From CAMAVH01 sp046297835 (GTDB lineage Bacteria > Pseudomonadota > Alphaproteobacteria > SMXQ01): 64,000 bases of DNA. Under the pieces are notes generated by a model. It ran no database searches. It had not been told where the DNA came from and was given only the letters and a program-made list of their open reading frames with translations. The stretch spans positions 248,001 to 312,000 of the forward strand of contig JBKBHI010000002.1 in the NCBI GenBank assembly GCA_046297835.1. The letters are read 5' to 3'. Both the position numbers and the translations under genes were made by a program. Positions 34,301-38,023 of the stretch are shown here, piece by piece (the first letter of the stretch is position 1; each line of letters starts with the position of its first letter).

Positions 34301-35633
34301 CCATCTGGTCGTCGCCGCTGCCGCCGAAGATGTTGTCGTTGCCGTCCTCGCCGAACAGGCGGTCATTGTCGTTGCCGCCGCGAATCGTGTCGTTGCCCGT
34401 GCCGCCGTAAATCACGTCGTCGCCGGCGTCGCCGTCGATCGAATCGTTGCCTTCGCCGCCGTAGATCAAGTCCTGGCCGTTGCCGCCGGAAATGTTGTCA
34501 TTGCCGAACTGGCCGTAAATCTTGTCGTCGCCGTCGCCGCCCGAGATGTTGTCGTTGTAATTGAGTTTGCCGCTGGCGGTCGCATCGACATTCACGGTGA
34601 TGACGAGGTCGTTGAAGTCGGCGTCGCCGAGGTTGTGCAGATCCTCGAATTTCAGCGTGGTCGAACCGTTGCTGTTCAGCGTCTCGTTGACGTGATCCTT
34701 GCCGTCCGAGTTCAGCGCCAGGGGCGCGCCCTGGCTGCCGGCGGCGGCGTGGTAGGTCGCGCCGGAAAGGGCGGTCGCCACGCCGGTGGCGCTGACGTAA
34801 TAGAGCTGCGGCGCGGTGCTGGAGGTCGTCGCCGGCGAGCCGTCGCTGTTGCGGAATTCGAGATATCCCGTCGTCAGGTTGAAGGCCGAATAGCTGTTGT
34901 TGGCGGTAAAGCCGTTGGAGACGATGAAGAAACCGAGCGTGTTGCCGGCAGCGGCCGAAACGGTGGCGGTCGTCCCCGAGGTCAGCGAGCCGCCCGAGCC
35001 GCTGGCGCTGGAGTTGGCGAAGATGAACTTCACGCCGACGATATTGCCGGCGCTGTCGATCTCGTAATAGCCGAGCGTGTTCTTGTTGTCGGCCGCTTCG
35101 CTGTTGAAGGTGACGGTCGCGGTCTGGCCGGCCGGCGGATTGGCGGGATCGTAGTCGCCGTAAATGACGTCCTGACCGCCGCCGCCGATGAGCGTGTCGT
35201 TGCCGGCGCCGCCATAGAGCTTGTCGTCGCCTTCGCCGCCGTCCAGCACATCGTTGCCGGCGCCGCCGCGCAACACGTCCTGGCTGTTGCCGCCATAGAG
35301 CTTGTCGTCGCCGTCGCCGCCGTCGAGATCATCCTCGCCGTCGCCGCCATAGAGCGTGTCCTTGCCGGCGCCGCCCCGAAGGACGTCCTTGCCGTTGCCG
35401 CCATCGAGCGTGTCGTCGCCGTCGCCGCCGTCCAGCACGTCGTCGCCGTCGCGGCCGTAGAGCTTGTCGTTGCCCGTGCCGCCGTTCAAGACGTCGTTGC
35501 CGTTGCCGCCGTCGATGGTGTCGTTGCCAGCGCCGCCGTTGAGGACGTCATTGCCGTCGCCACCATTGATCGTGTCGTTGCCCGACCCGCCAGTGATGGT
35601 GTCGTTGCCGTTGGTGCCGTTGTAGGTCGCCAT
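16341..35633 (-). CDS. Giant type I secreted RTX/Ig-like repeat protein, 6,430 aa
   Basis: Secreted matrix protein or adhesin. In order: RTX GGxGxD repeats (residues about 10-160); DUF4114-like domain (168-358); second RTX array (358-470); a GNxGxDTLxLVLT...FENLxVV segment (470-545); a VCBS/cadherin-like domain; 30 He_PIG/CADG Ig-like units (655-4247) with two more DUF4114-like domains and an RTX array inserted; a second VCBS-like domain; three seven-unit WD-like blocks (4366-4764, 5376-5754, 5867-6255) separated by five and one Ig-like units; a final RTX stretch; and a type I secretion tail ending LTGIDDDDLTASNFIL. There is no Sec signal and no LapA-type N-terminal retention module. The start has GGGGGA six bases upstream. 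The cognate exporter is probably the pair at 59.5-63.2 kb. Function as adhesin or matrix scaffold is inferred from architecture. Confidence 0.95.
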   Translation of the reverse strand: MATYNGTNGNDTITGGSGNDTINGGDGNDVLNGGAGNDTIDGGNGNDVLNGGTGNDKLYGRDGDDVLDGGDGDDTLDGGNGKDVLRGGAGKDTLYGGDGEDDLDGGDGDDKLYGGNSQDVLRGGAGNDVLDGGEGDDKLYGGAGNDTLIGGGGQDVIYGDYDPANPPAGQTATVTFNSEAADNKNTLGYYEIDSAGNIVGVKFIFANSSASGSGGSLTSGTTATVSAAAGNTLGFFIVSNGFTANNSYSAFNLTTGYLEFRNSDGSPATTSSTAPQLYYVSATGVATALSGATYHAAAGSQGAPLALNSDGKDHVNETLNSNGSTTLKFEDLHNLGDADFNDLVITVNVDATASGKLNYNDNISGGDGDDKIYGQFGNDNISGGNGQDLIYGGEGNDSIDGDAGDDVIYGGTGNDTIRGGNDNDRLFGEDGNDNIFGGSGDDQMDGGAGSDVLKGEDGNDIATYVASENIGSHDVYEGNKGWDTLKLVLTQAQYNSASVQQDIANYQAFLAANSNPNNSGGPTFHFQSFHLDVRTFENLQVVVVAPPNSAPDAVNDSVGVTEDQYGIINVLSNDSTGGDVGDSLTVSGVAATSSLGVALSVNADGTINYNAAGSAYLQTLKAGQTITDSFTYTVTDQGGLTDTATVTVTITGVNDAPTVAAMIADMATAEDAAFTLATAGNFADVDVGDTRTYSATLSNGNPLPSWLTINAATGVLSGTPANGDVGTISVKVTMTDGSGASANDTFNLTVTNTNDGPTVAVAIPDKTTAEDAVFTFNVASNFADVDVGDTLHFTATLANGDPLPSWLSFDGVTGTFSGTPTNSDVGVISVKVTAIDLAGASVNDTYALTVTNVNDAPVVTVAIPDQAAAENAPFSYDTSSHFADDDTIHGDSLTYTATLANGDPLPPWLTIDPVTGVISGTPPNVGANSGQSGNVTFMGESAGYRNTVGSYEIDGAGNITNVKFVWENSSAVGDGGSLVSGVSTAPVSAAAGNTLGFFLIGNGYDVNGQYAGLDLANGHLEFRDSSGNPATVNTVNPQLWYVGASGSQQIGGDIYHSAANNALNADGLDHTTETDLGGGLVRIGFEDLFGLGDQDFDDTVFNLYLTGGATSYEIVVTATDESGASTSDTFILTIENVNDAPVVSIAIPDQTTPEDALFTYDTSANFLDDDVGDSLTYTATLANGDPLPAWLSINPATGQLSGTPLNGDVGGISVTVTATDESGESVSDTFDLTITNVNDSPVVSVLLPNQAMAEDAPFSFDASGYFNDVDFIHGDVLTYSATLLNGDPLPSWLSIDPITGVLSGTPANGHVGTIGVVVTVTDQAGAHTSDAFALTVTNVNDVPVVTVAIPDQTTDEDALFSYNAASNFADDDTIHGDVLTYAATLSSGDPLPAWLSFNPATGLFSGTPENGDVGAYSIVVTATDQSGTSVSDTFILTVANVNDAPVVTMAIADQAVNEDAAFSLNVAGNFADEDLGDVLSYSATLANGDPLPAWLSIDPVTGELSGTPENGDVGTISIIVTATDLAGASASDSFDLAVANVNDAPVVTVAIADQITDEDAPFSYDVSANFDDVDAGDSLTYTATLSNGDPLPSWLSLDATTGTLSGTPDNGDVGAYSITVTATDGSGVSVSDTFDLTVQNVNDAPVVTVAIPDQTATEDAPFSYDASANFADDDIIHGDSITYSATLANGDPLPSWLSIDPVTGVLSGTPENGDVTGGSQTGTLTFVNAESSNNNTIGYYEVDGAGNIVGVKLAFAGATTQPEGTSVPVSAAAGNSIGLFMVVNGYNANGGYAGFDLNNGHLEFRNGDGSPATLNSVNPQLWYVGPSGEQQVSGTTIHQLATGPHLALNPGGIDYVSETPVGGEIRYGFEDWQYGDADFNDIVVQMAAPSYGLEIVVTATDSSGASASDSFFLNVENVNDVPVVTVVIPDQTTDEDAAFSYDASANFADVDVGDVLTYSATLANGDPLPAWLSIDPATGELSGTPANGDVGLYSVTVTATDASGATASDTFDLTVENVNDAPVVTVGIADASTDEDAAFTYDASANFADDDTIHGDVLSYSATLANGDPLPAWLSIDPATGLLSGTPVNGDVGVISIIVTATDLAGATASDQFDLTVVNTNDGPTVTVAIADTTTDEDAPFSYDVSGSFADEDLGDVLSYSATLSNGDPLPSWLSIDANTGTLSGTPANGDVGLYSVTVTATDASGASVSDTFDLTVENVNDAPVVTVGIADAATDEDAAFSYDTSANFADDDTIHGDVLSYSATLANGDPLPAWLSIDPATGELSGTPANGDVGVISIIVTATDLAGATASDQFDLTVVNTNDGPTVTVAIADTATDEDAPFSYDVSGSFADEDLGDVLTFSATLANGDPLPAWLTIDPVTGELSGTPDNGDVGVISILVTATDLAGASASDTFDLTVANVNDAPVVTVAIADAATNEDAAFSYDAAANFADDDSIHGDVLSYSATLANGDPLPAWLTIDPVTGELSGTPANGDVGVISIVVTATDLAGASASDTFDLTVTNVNDVPVVTVAIADQTTDEDALFSLDVSGNFADVDLGDVLSYSATLANGDPLPAWLAIDPVTGELSGTPANGDVGVISILVTATDLAGASASDTFDLTVANVNDAPVVTVGIADAATDEDAAFSYDASANFADDDTIHGDVLSYSATLSNGDPLPAWLSIDPATGLLSGTPANGDVGVISIIVTATDLAGATASDQFDLTVVNTNDGPTVTVAIADTTTDEDAPFSYDVSGSFADEDLGDVLTFSATLANGDPLPSWLSIDAATGTLSGTPANGDVGLYSVTVTATDGSGASVSDTFDLTVENVNDAPVVTVAIADVSTDEDAVFTFDAAAAFADDDTIHGDVLSYSATLSNGDPLPAWLSINPVTGAISGVPANGDVGAYSIIVTATDLAGATASDTFDLTVVNTNDGPTVTFAIPDQATPEDSVFTFDVSGNFADEDLGDVLTYTATLANGDPLPAWLSFDPATGQFTGTPDNWDVGAFSVTVTATDLAGASVSDTFDVTVQNVNDAPVVVVALADQTVVEDMPFLYDVSSHFADDDSIHGDVLSYSATLANGDPLPSWLHIDPTTGVISGYLAHGAVGDNTNVVGGPGNNTLNGNGLNNTIDGGAGNDTIDGGAGNDMLIGGTGHDTLFGGVGNDEIDGGSGNDTIEGGAGNDVLYGGSGHDTIYGDSSEGAVSGSPLLITVTATDASGASVSDTFDLNYPANNDTIDAGSGNDYVDAGQGDDIVIHRVGENLGASDIYTGNTGNDTLRLVLTSAEAANSAIQQDIAAFQAFLAANNDPNSDDGAVFQFTAFDLQVSNFENLEVVIEDTNTAPIVATPIADTATDEDAVFAYDLSANFYDPDFADPLLYAAVLSNGDPLPSWLSIDPSTGVISGTPDNGDVGIVAVTVTVTDSFGESASDTFNITVVNVNDAPVVTLALADAAIAQGAAFSYSAAGHFADDDSIHGDTLSYSATLANGDPLPSWLSIDANTGTLSGTPANGDVGAISIIVTVTDLAGATASDTFDLTVANVNDAPVVTVAIADQSTDEDALFSLDVSGNFADVDLGDALSYTATLANGDPLPAWLSIDPATGELSGTPDNGDVGTISVTVTATDLAGATASDTFDLTVENVNDAPVVTVAIADAATDEDAAFSYDAAAHFADDDSIHGDVLSYSATLANGDPLPSWLSIDPVTGELSGTPENGDVGIYSIIVTATDLAGATTSDTFDLTVNNTNDGPTVAVVIADQSTDEDALFSLDVSANFADADVGDELTYSATLSNGDPLPAWLSIDPATGELSGTPDNGDVGTISITVTATDLAGATASDTFDLTVENVNDAPVVTVAIPDLNTDEDAAFSYDAGAAFADDDVIHGDELTFTATLANGDPLPAWLSIDPATGILSGTPENGDVGIFSIVVTATDLAGATATEAFDINVDNVNDAPVVTVGIPDQAVDEDAAFSYDVSAHFDDDDLQFGDTLGFDAVLYSATLPNGDPLPGWLSIDPSTGELSGTPSNDDVGVMTIVITATDSASASVSTSFTLTVANVNDAPVVLFEADPLSANEGEEFGYAMADHFEDVDLIHGDELTYTATLANGDPLPAWLSIDPVSGELIGTPGNGDIGAISIVVTATDIAGESAAVTLELSIDNINGAPTVAVEIADQTTDEDAPFSLDVSGNFADADVGDELTYTATLANGDPLPAWLSIDPQTGVLSGTPENDDVGVISIVVTVTDLAGETASDEFDITVVNTNDGPVAAADAVDAVEDTPATYLAANLLANDFDVDVGDTLTITGVSNAVGGTVELTVDGDVLFTPAPNFSGVATFDYTVTDSNGANATATVTVAVAAVADAPIVTAQDVTAIEIPAPVADFEGGNEFFANQTTAGDQILPNVAGLANGTFVTVWVSMNQDGEDGGIYANIYGADGTPVTTEFQVNTHVLGAQLNPSVTALAGGDFVITWTSNGQDGDSYGIYGQRFQADGTPIGGEFQVNTATDGSQEAPAVTALADGGYLVVWQSYSASQDGEGSGVYAQRYDASGTPVGGEFLVNSTLANNQSLPVAAGLGDGGYVIAWQSDGNQDGWANGIYAQRYDASGAPVGGELQVNSFWVGNQSNPSITGLAGGGFVVTWQSESYSWFQNQDTDNWGIYSRIYDANGNPVTGEILVNTTTADQQIEPSVTALPDGGYFVTWSSFDSVGGTWEVYGQRLDAAGAKVGNELLINQTTDGTQLQPSVSTLSDGSVVVSWYDYSHDGSGAGIATRVFTLGETGETIAVAGLDIQAALSDIDGSESIIAILISDLPAGALLSAGTDNGNGTWSLTPAQLAGLEISLPVIPPATYSLNVAVTTAEASNGDTATTTISFNLTVPDFNHAPIVTYAIADQPVAEESAFSLDISSNFADPDLGDVLTYTATLANGDPLPAWLSIDPVTGVLSGIPDDADIGAISITVTATDEGGLSASDTFDLTVTNVNDTPVVSVALADTATDEDAVFSLDISSNFNDADVGDVLTYAATLANGDPLPAWLSIDPATGIFSGTPDNDDVGAISIVVTATDLDGATASDEFVLTVQNVNDAPVVSIALADGSVDAGELFSADLSAHFADDDLIHGDALTYSATLANGDPLPSWLSINSTTGEISGTPGLGDIGAISIIVTVTDIAGAAASDTFDLSVTDINTAPTLTVAVPDQTTDEDALFSYDLSANFEDGDLGDALAYTATLANGDPLPAWLSINPSTGVLSGVPSNTDVGAISIIVTATDLDGLSAADTFDLTVNNVNDAPVVIVGLGNDTTWTNAPFTYETAGSFADVDSIHGDSLSYSATLHNGDPLPSWLTIDPVTGVLSGTPIFGNEGTLTVTVTATDLAGATASDTFNLTISPVETDGGTPSQQVNTYFLNDQLLPDVTTLSNGDVVIVWSSLGQDGSSWGVYGQRLEQDGTPVGGEFQVHTSMLDSQIDPSIAELADGGFVVTWSSFGTDGDGFGIYGQRFDADGAMVGSEFHINTIIAGSQDVSSITSLADGGFLVTWNSYDASGSGVFAQRFDANAAPVGGEFQVNTTTLGSQDGAQVAGLPNGGFVVVWNANATDSGITQDGWGGSVQARIYGADGNPVTGEFQVNTYTLFEQINPSVTVLEDGSFVVVWQSINQDADSWGIYGQRYEIDGTPMGAEFRINTTVADQQVEPAVASLRDGGFVVSWTSYNTDGSAGGIYGQRFDSAGNMLGSERKLNDVIANDQINSVVTGLQNGGYAVAYDSYLQDGSGYGIFLRFFYDTPFNPLNDPPVVAAPIADQSYMEGDVISFDVSINFDDPNEGDQLLFTAQQADGSPLPNWLTLNPITGAFTGTPPDGGDNVYHIVVTATDAFGATVTDTFALTVGNANPDASFLVNDTTNNDQLSPSIAALANGNSVVAWESLGQDGNGWGVFLKIYAPDGSSLTSELQVNGTTSGDQQRPAVTALQGGGFVVTWTSFGQDGSGAGVYARIFAANGAAVGGEFQVNSTTADHQDLPMVAALADGGFFVVWQSNGDQDGSGYGIFGQRFDAAGVAVGGEVQINSTGANNQTVPVVTALADGGYVVAWQVDGSQDGWGIGIFAQRFDASGAAVGGEFQVNTFNIADQSNPSISALADGGFVVTWQGGGYDWFQNQDTDNWGVYARIYDANGVAVGGEILVNTTTADQQIEPSVVGLPDGGFYVTWTSYGQDGDGAGIYGQRFDAAGNKIGGETLINDLTNGQQLDSTVTVLADGNIFVTWTDVPNDGSGYGIYSKIIDLTPDLFTAGDDVIDFNLVAAGTYEDGTQYAAGDGNDQVWLPADLVAAAAAGYDLGQPFDAGDGDDIVHGSDLADVIFGGAGADILIGNGGDDILDLGENDGAIDTVVATLDNGHDTVLNFEIENDLIDVSLFDFADFSEVQSLISMSGSDAVLTLPGGASITLTGIDDDDLTASNFIL
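16870..18033 (-). repeat. Seven-unit WD-like block 3 (predicted beta-propeller)
   Basis: Seven units with cores such as GFVVTWTSFGQDGSGAGVYAR. Unit 5 carries the same WFQNQDTDNWG insertion as unit 5 of block 1, so these two blocks arose by duplication of a whole seven-unit block. Confidence 0.75.
18370..19505 (-). repeat. Seven-unit WD-like block 2 (predicted beta-propeller)
   Basis: Seven units with cores such as VVIVWSSLGQDGSSWGVYGQR, trimmed or extended in units 3 and 4. A single diverged Ig-like unit (GSPLPNWLTLNPITG, 18050-18370) separates it from block 3. Confidence 0.75.
19530..21035 (-). repeat. Five further Ig-like units between the WD-like blocks
   Basis: Five NGDPLP-type He_PIG/CADG units (numbers 31-35) link propeller-like blocks 1 and 2. 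They are more diverged from each other than those of the main array. Confidence 0.85.
21345..22535 (-). repeat. Seven-unit WD-like block 1 (predicted beta-propeller)
   Basis: Seven units of about 55 residues with the core GGxFVVTWxSxxQDGxxxGIYxQRxDAxGxPVGGE and a connector QVNxxxxxxQxxPxVxxLxDG. I counted exactly seven. Unit 5 carries an insertion WFQNQDTDNWG. Confidence 0.75.
25880..26330 (-). repeat. RTX array inserted in the loop of an Ig-like unit
   Basis: About eight to ten GGxGND repeats (NTIDGGAGNDTIDGG and on) begin after ISGYLAHGAVGDN of unit 21. The Ig-like strand resumes as LLITVTATDASGASVSDTF, then a few further RTX repeats follow before the VGENLGASDIYTGN segment. Confidence 0.85.
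29950..30490 (-). other. DUF4114-like domain, copy 3, inserted in an Ig-like unit
   Basis: Pattern TFVNAESSNNNTIGYYEVD, SAAAGNSIGLFMVVNG, LEFRNGDGSPAT, LWYVG and FEDWQYGDADFNDIVV. It lies in the loop between SGTPENGDV and EIVVTATD of the ninth Ig-like unit, the same position as copy 2. Confidence 0.75.
32305..32855 (-). other. DUF4114-like domain, copy 2, inserted in an Ig-like unit
   Basis: Pattern TFMGESAGYRNTVGSYEID, SAAAGNTLGFFLIGNG, LEFRDSSGNPAT, LWYVG and FEDLFGLGDQDFDDTV. It replaces the loop between SGTPPN and EIVVTATD of the third Ig-like unit. Confidence 0.75.
34230..34560 (-). repeat. Second RTX calcium-binding repeat array
   Basis: About a dozen GGxGxD nonapeptides (ISGGDGDDKIYGQFGNDN onward) follow the first DUF4114-like domain, giving a second calcium-binding parallel beta-roll. 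Confidence 0.9.
34560..35130 (-). other. DUF4114-like domain, copy 1
   Basis: The encoded segment has the pattern SAAAGNTLGFFIVSNG, LEFRNSDGSPAT, LYYVSATG, DHVNETL and FEDLHNLGDADFNDLV, matching what I know of DUF4114. It lies between two RTX arrays. Confidence 0.7.
35150..35606 (-). repeat. N-terminal RTX calcium-binding repeat array
   Basis: About sixteen tandem nonapeptides of the form GGxGNDxL encode residues 10-160 of the giant protein. RTX arrays normally sit near the C-terminus, so having one as the very first domain is unusual. It is exported last because type I secretion starts from the C-terminus. Confidence 0.9.
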
Positions 35634-35691
35634 GTTTCGTCCCCCGGAGGGCCTCTGTTCCGCTTGTTCAGAGGCCAGCGATATGCCTATG

Positions 35692-35712
35692 AGCCCGACT
35701 CTGAGTCAGGCT
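35692..35712. promoter_or_regulatory. Interrupted palindrome at the predicted start of the giant-gene transcript
   Basis: AGCC-C-GACTC-T-GAGTC-A-GGCT: nine of ten arm positions pair. It begins about eight bases after the predicted -10, so it covers +1 to about +21. It could be an operator or a 5' leader hairpin. Confidence 0.45.
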
Positions 35713-35719
35713 ACATGCA

Positions 35720-35749
35720 CATATAAGCAAATCTTTATATACTTATCAA
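35720..35749 (-). promoter_or_regulatory. Promoter of the giant secreted-protein gene
   Basis: The minus strand reads TTGATA (35749-35744), 18 bases, TATATG (35725-35720). The spacer contains ATATAAAGA. A nearly identical element with the same spacing stands at 59271-59300 before the gene beside the exporter. The leader to the ATG at 35633 would be about 80 bases. Confidence 0.6.
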
Positions 35750-35768
35750 GAGATTCATACTTCAGATG

Positions 35769-35800
35769 GGTAGGTGTATCGCCTACCTCTGAAATCAGAG
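35769..35800. other. Two adjacent hairpins between the polysaccharide operon and the giant gene
   Basis: GGTAGG-N7-CCTACC (35769-35787) and CTCTGA-AA-TCAGAG (35787-35800) abut each other. They lie after the last polysaccharide gene and before the promoter of the giant gene, so termination of the operon or regulator binding are both possible. No T run follows. Confidence 0.4.
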
Positions 35801-35827
35801 CCAGAGGAATCTGTAGTTAATTGAAAA

Positions 35828-37054
35828 TTAAGGATAAATTTTATCTTTCAAAGTGCGCTCCAATCGCCCGAGGATGCCGTCCTTGTCCCAATCGGAGAGG
35901 GCTTTTTGCCGCGCGACCGTCCCCAACGCGGCTCGCTGGGCGGAGTCCGCCGCCAGCATCCGCAGGGCGGCGGCCATAGCCGCCCCGTCGTCGGGCGGGA
36001 CCACGAGGCCGCAACCGGCAACCGCCATGGCGACCTGGGTGCCGGGATGGGCGCCCGCGATCACCGGCCGGCCGGTCGCCAGCATGCCGCCGAGCTTCGA
36101 CGGCATGACCAAGTCGGCCGCGTCGGCACGCTGCGGCAGGAGATGCACGTCGGCCAGATTCAAGAGATCGCCGAGCCGCTCCAAAGGCTGCAGCGGCAGG
36201 AAACGCACGTTGGCCAAGCCGCGCGCGCCGTCCTGCAGGCGCTGACGCGCCGCGCCCTCGCCGCAGAGCACGACGGCGATGTTCGGGTCGCCGGCAACGG
36301 CGCGCGCCGTGTCGATCAGCGTATCCAGCCCCTGCTTCTCGCCCATGTTGCCGGAATAGAGCGCGACGATCTGATCCGGCGCGATGCCGAGCTCGGCGCG
36401 GTAGGGATTGGGCCCCGTTTGCGGCTGGATCGACGCCGCTTCGACCCAATTGGGATAGAGCCCGGTCTTGGCGTGCGCCGCGCCCTTGCGCCACAAGCGC
36501 TCCTGCATCCGCAGCGAGATCGTCGTGGCGAAATCGAAGCGCCGCAGCAGCCAATTGTCGACCGCCAGCGTCGCCTTCTTCAAGCCGCCGCTCGGCAGCA
36601 GGCCCATGTCGAAAGCGGCGTCGACCTCAAGGTCCTGCACATGGGTCCAGGCCAGCGCGCCCGACAGCCGCGCCGCCGCCCAACCGACCGGCTCGGCGAA
36701 CATCGGTGGCTTGATCGTGCAGACGACATCGGGCCGAAAGCGAAGGGCTTGCCACAGCATGGCCGGCAAGCTCGAGAGCGCGAAGCTCAAGAGATGGACG
36801 GCGCGCTTGACGCCCGACGGTTTGGCCGGCACCCAGAGCGGGCAACGCGTGACGCGCACGCCCTTGATCGTCTCGCCGCGCCACATCCAGGCGCTATAGC
36901 CGTCGCGCACCTTCCAGTCGGGATAATAGGGCGGCGTGGTGACGACGCGGATCTCGTGGCCGCGCGCGGCGAACCAGTCGCACATCTCGGCCGTGAACTT
37001 ACCGATGCCGGTCAATTCGGGCGCGTAATTGATGCTGTAGACGAGGATGCGCAT
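35828..37054 (-). CDS. WcaI-like family 4 glycosyltransferase
   Basis: A 408-residue GT-B enzyme resembling WcaI/WbuB of colanic-acid-type clusters: MRILVYSINYAPELTGIGKF with the N-terminal loop, VVTTPPYYPDWKV, AFDMGLL, then the donor-binding C-terminal domain with ALYSGNMGEKQGLDTLI, FLPLQP and DLVMPSKLGGMLATGRPVIAG. WcaI is thought to be a fucosyltransferase, which fits the gmd-fcl genes nearby; the acceptor is unknown. It is the last gene of the minus-strand operon, four to six bases after the methyltransferase stop. It is followed by AT-rich DNA with hairpins and then the giant secreted-protein gene. Confidence 0.85.
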   Translation of the reverse strand: MRILVYSINYAPELTGIGKFTAEMCDWFAARGHEIRVVTTPPYYPDWKVRDGYSAWMWRGETIKGVRVTRCPLWVPAKPSGVKRAVHLLSFALSSLPAMLWQALRFRPDVVCTIKPPMFAEPVGWAAARLSGALAWTHVQDLEVDAAFDMGLLPSGGLKKATLAVDNWLLRRFDFATTISLRMQERLWRKGAAHAKTGLYPNWVEAASIQPQTGPNPYRAELGIAPDQIVALYSGNMGEKQGLDTLIDTARAVAGDPNIAVVLCGEGAARQRLQDGARGLANVRFLPLQPLERLGDLLNLADVHLLPQRADAADLVMPSKLGGMLATGRPVIAGAHPGTQVAMAVAGCGLVVPPDDGAAMAAALRMLAADSAQRAALGTVARQKALSDWDKDGILGRLERTLKDKIYP

Positions 37055-37060
37055 GAGGTC

Positions 37061-38023
37061 TCAAGAATCCGTCTTGCGGGCGCGCACGACGAGACAGTCG
37101 CCGCGCATGGCCCGATTGAGCAGGAAAAGCGCCGGAAAGAACAGGCCGCGCGCCAACAGCATCAGCCCAGCCACCAGCGGCAGCGAGCGCAATTGGCGCG
37201 TCGGCGTGCCGGGCCGAGCGTAGATCGCCGCGACGATCGACTGCGCCAGCCATAGCGCCGGCGTGACGCAATGGCGATGCGTCAACGCGAAACCTTCTTC
37301 AGCCAAAAGGCGCTCAAGGCTGCCCGGCGTAAAATGGCTCAGGTGATAGGGCACATGCCAATTGATCCAGTCGCGACCGAACAGATCGCGGAACATGCTG
37401 GCCCCGTTCGGCAAGCTGATCCAGACCTCGCCGCCGGGCGTCAAGATGCGACGCAGATCGCGCAGCGTTGCGCGCGGATCGGGCGTGTGCTCCAGCACGT
37501 TCGACAGGACGGCGACGGCGAACGGACGCTCCGGCGCGAAATCCTCCAGCATCGCCGTATGCACCACGAAGCCGCGGGCGCGCGCTTCCTCGGCGGCGAC
37601 GCGATTCAGCTCCAGCCCTTCCGCCGCGAAGCCGTTGGCGCGATAGCGCTCGAGGCCGCGTCCCTCATTGCACCCGACATCGACCAGCCGGCCCTGCCCA
37701 GGGACGAGATGGAACGATACGTCCCCGTCAAGACGCAGCCACAGGCGATATAGCCAGCTCGCAAACAATCGTTCGCGCATCCGCACGTAGCGCGAGCCGC
37801 CGCGGCTGCCCATCTGGCCGCCGCCAAAATTGTAATGGGTCTCGTATAGCTCACGCAGCTGCTCGCCGTTCGGGCGCGGAACGGTTTGCTCTTGGCCGCA
37901 CGATTCGCAGCGCGCTATGGCGTAGACGCCCGGCGCGGCGAAACGGTTGTCGGTCAGCCCTTCGAGGAAGGGAGCGAGCGGCCCGCCGCAGAGCAGGCAG
38001 GTCGATTGGGCTTCGGTGCTCAT
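37061..38023 (-). CDS. SAM-dependent methyltransferase with N-terminal zinc ribbon
   Basis: A 320-residue protein. Cys9, Cys12, Cys39 and Cys42 (CLLCGG and CESCG) form a zinc ribbon of the kind found in sugar C-methyltransferases and related enzymes. The class I methyltransferase core follows: LVDVGCNEGRGLERY as motif I, LELN as the acidic ribose-binding position, and FAVAVLSNVLEHTPDP as motif post-I. A hydrophobic C-terminal stretch (LVAGLMLLARGLFFPALFLL) may associate it with the membrane. A sugar or lipid-linked acceptor in polysaccharide assembly is inferred from the operon. The start overlaps the upstream stop by four bases (ATGA). Confidence 0.8.
   Translation of the reverse strand: MSTEAQSTCLLCGGPLAPFLEGLTDNRFAAPGVYAIARCESCGQEQTVPRPNGEQLRELYETHYNFGGGQMGSRGGSRYVRMRERLFASWLYRLWLRLDGDVSFHLVPGQGRLVDVGCNEGRGLERYRANGFAAEGLELNRVAAEEARARGFVVHTAMLEDFAPERPFAVAVLSNVLEHTPDPRATLRDLRRILTPGGEVWISLPNGASMFRDLFGRDWINWHVPYHLSHFTPGSLERLLAEEGFALTHRHCVTPALWLAQSIVAAIYARPGTPTRQLRSLPLVAGLMLLARGLFFPALFLLNRAMRGDCLVVRARKTDS

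Noticed and set aside
16278..35726. Very long open frames on the plus strand opposite the giant gene (stretches of 537 to 1,749 codons)
   Set aside because: They are Arg/Val/Asp/Gly-rich mirror images of the repetitive GC-rich gene, lack domains and ribosome sites, and break at non-repeat segments. They arise from codon bias on the coding strand.
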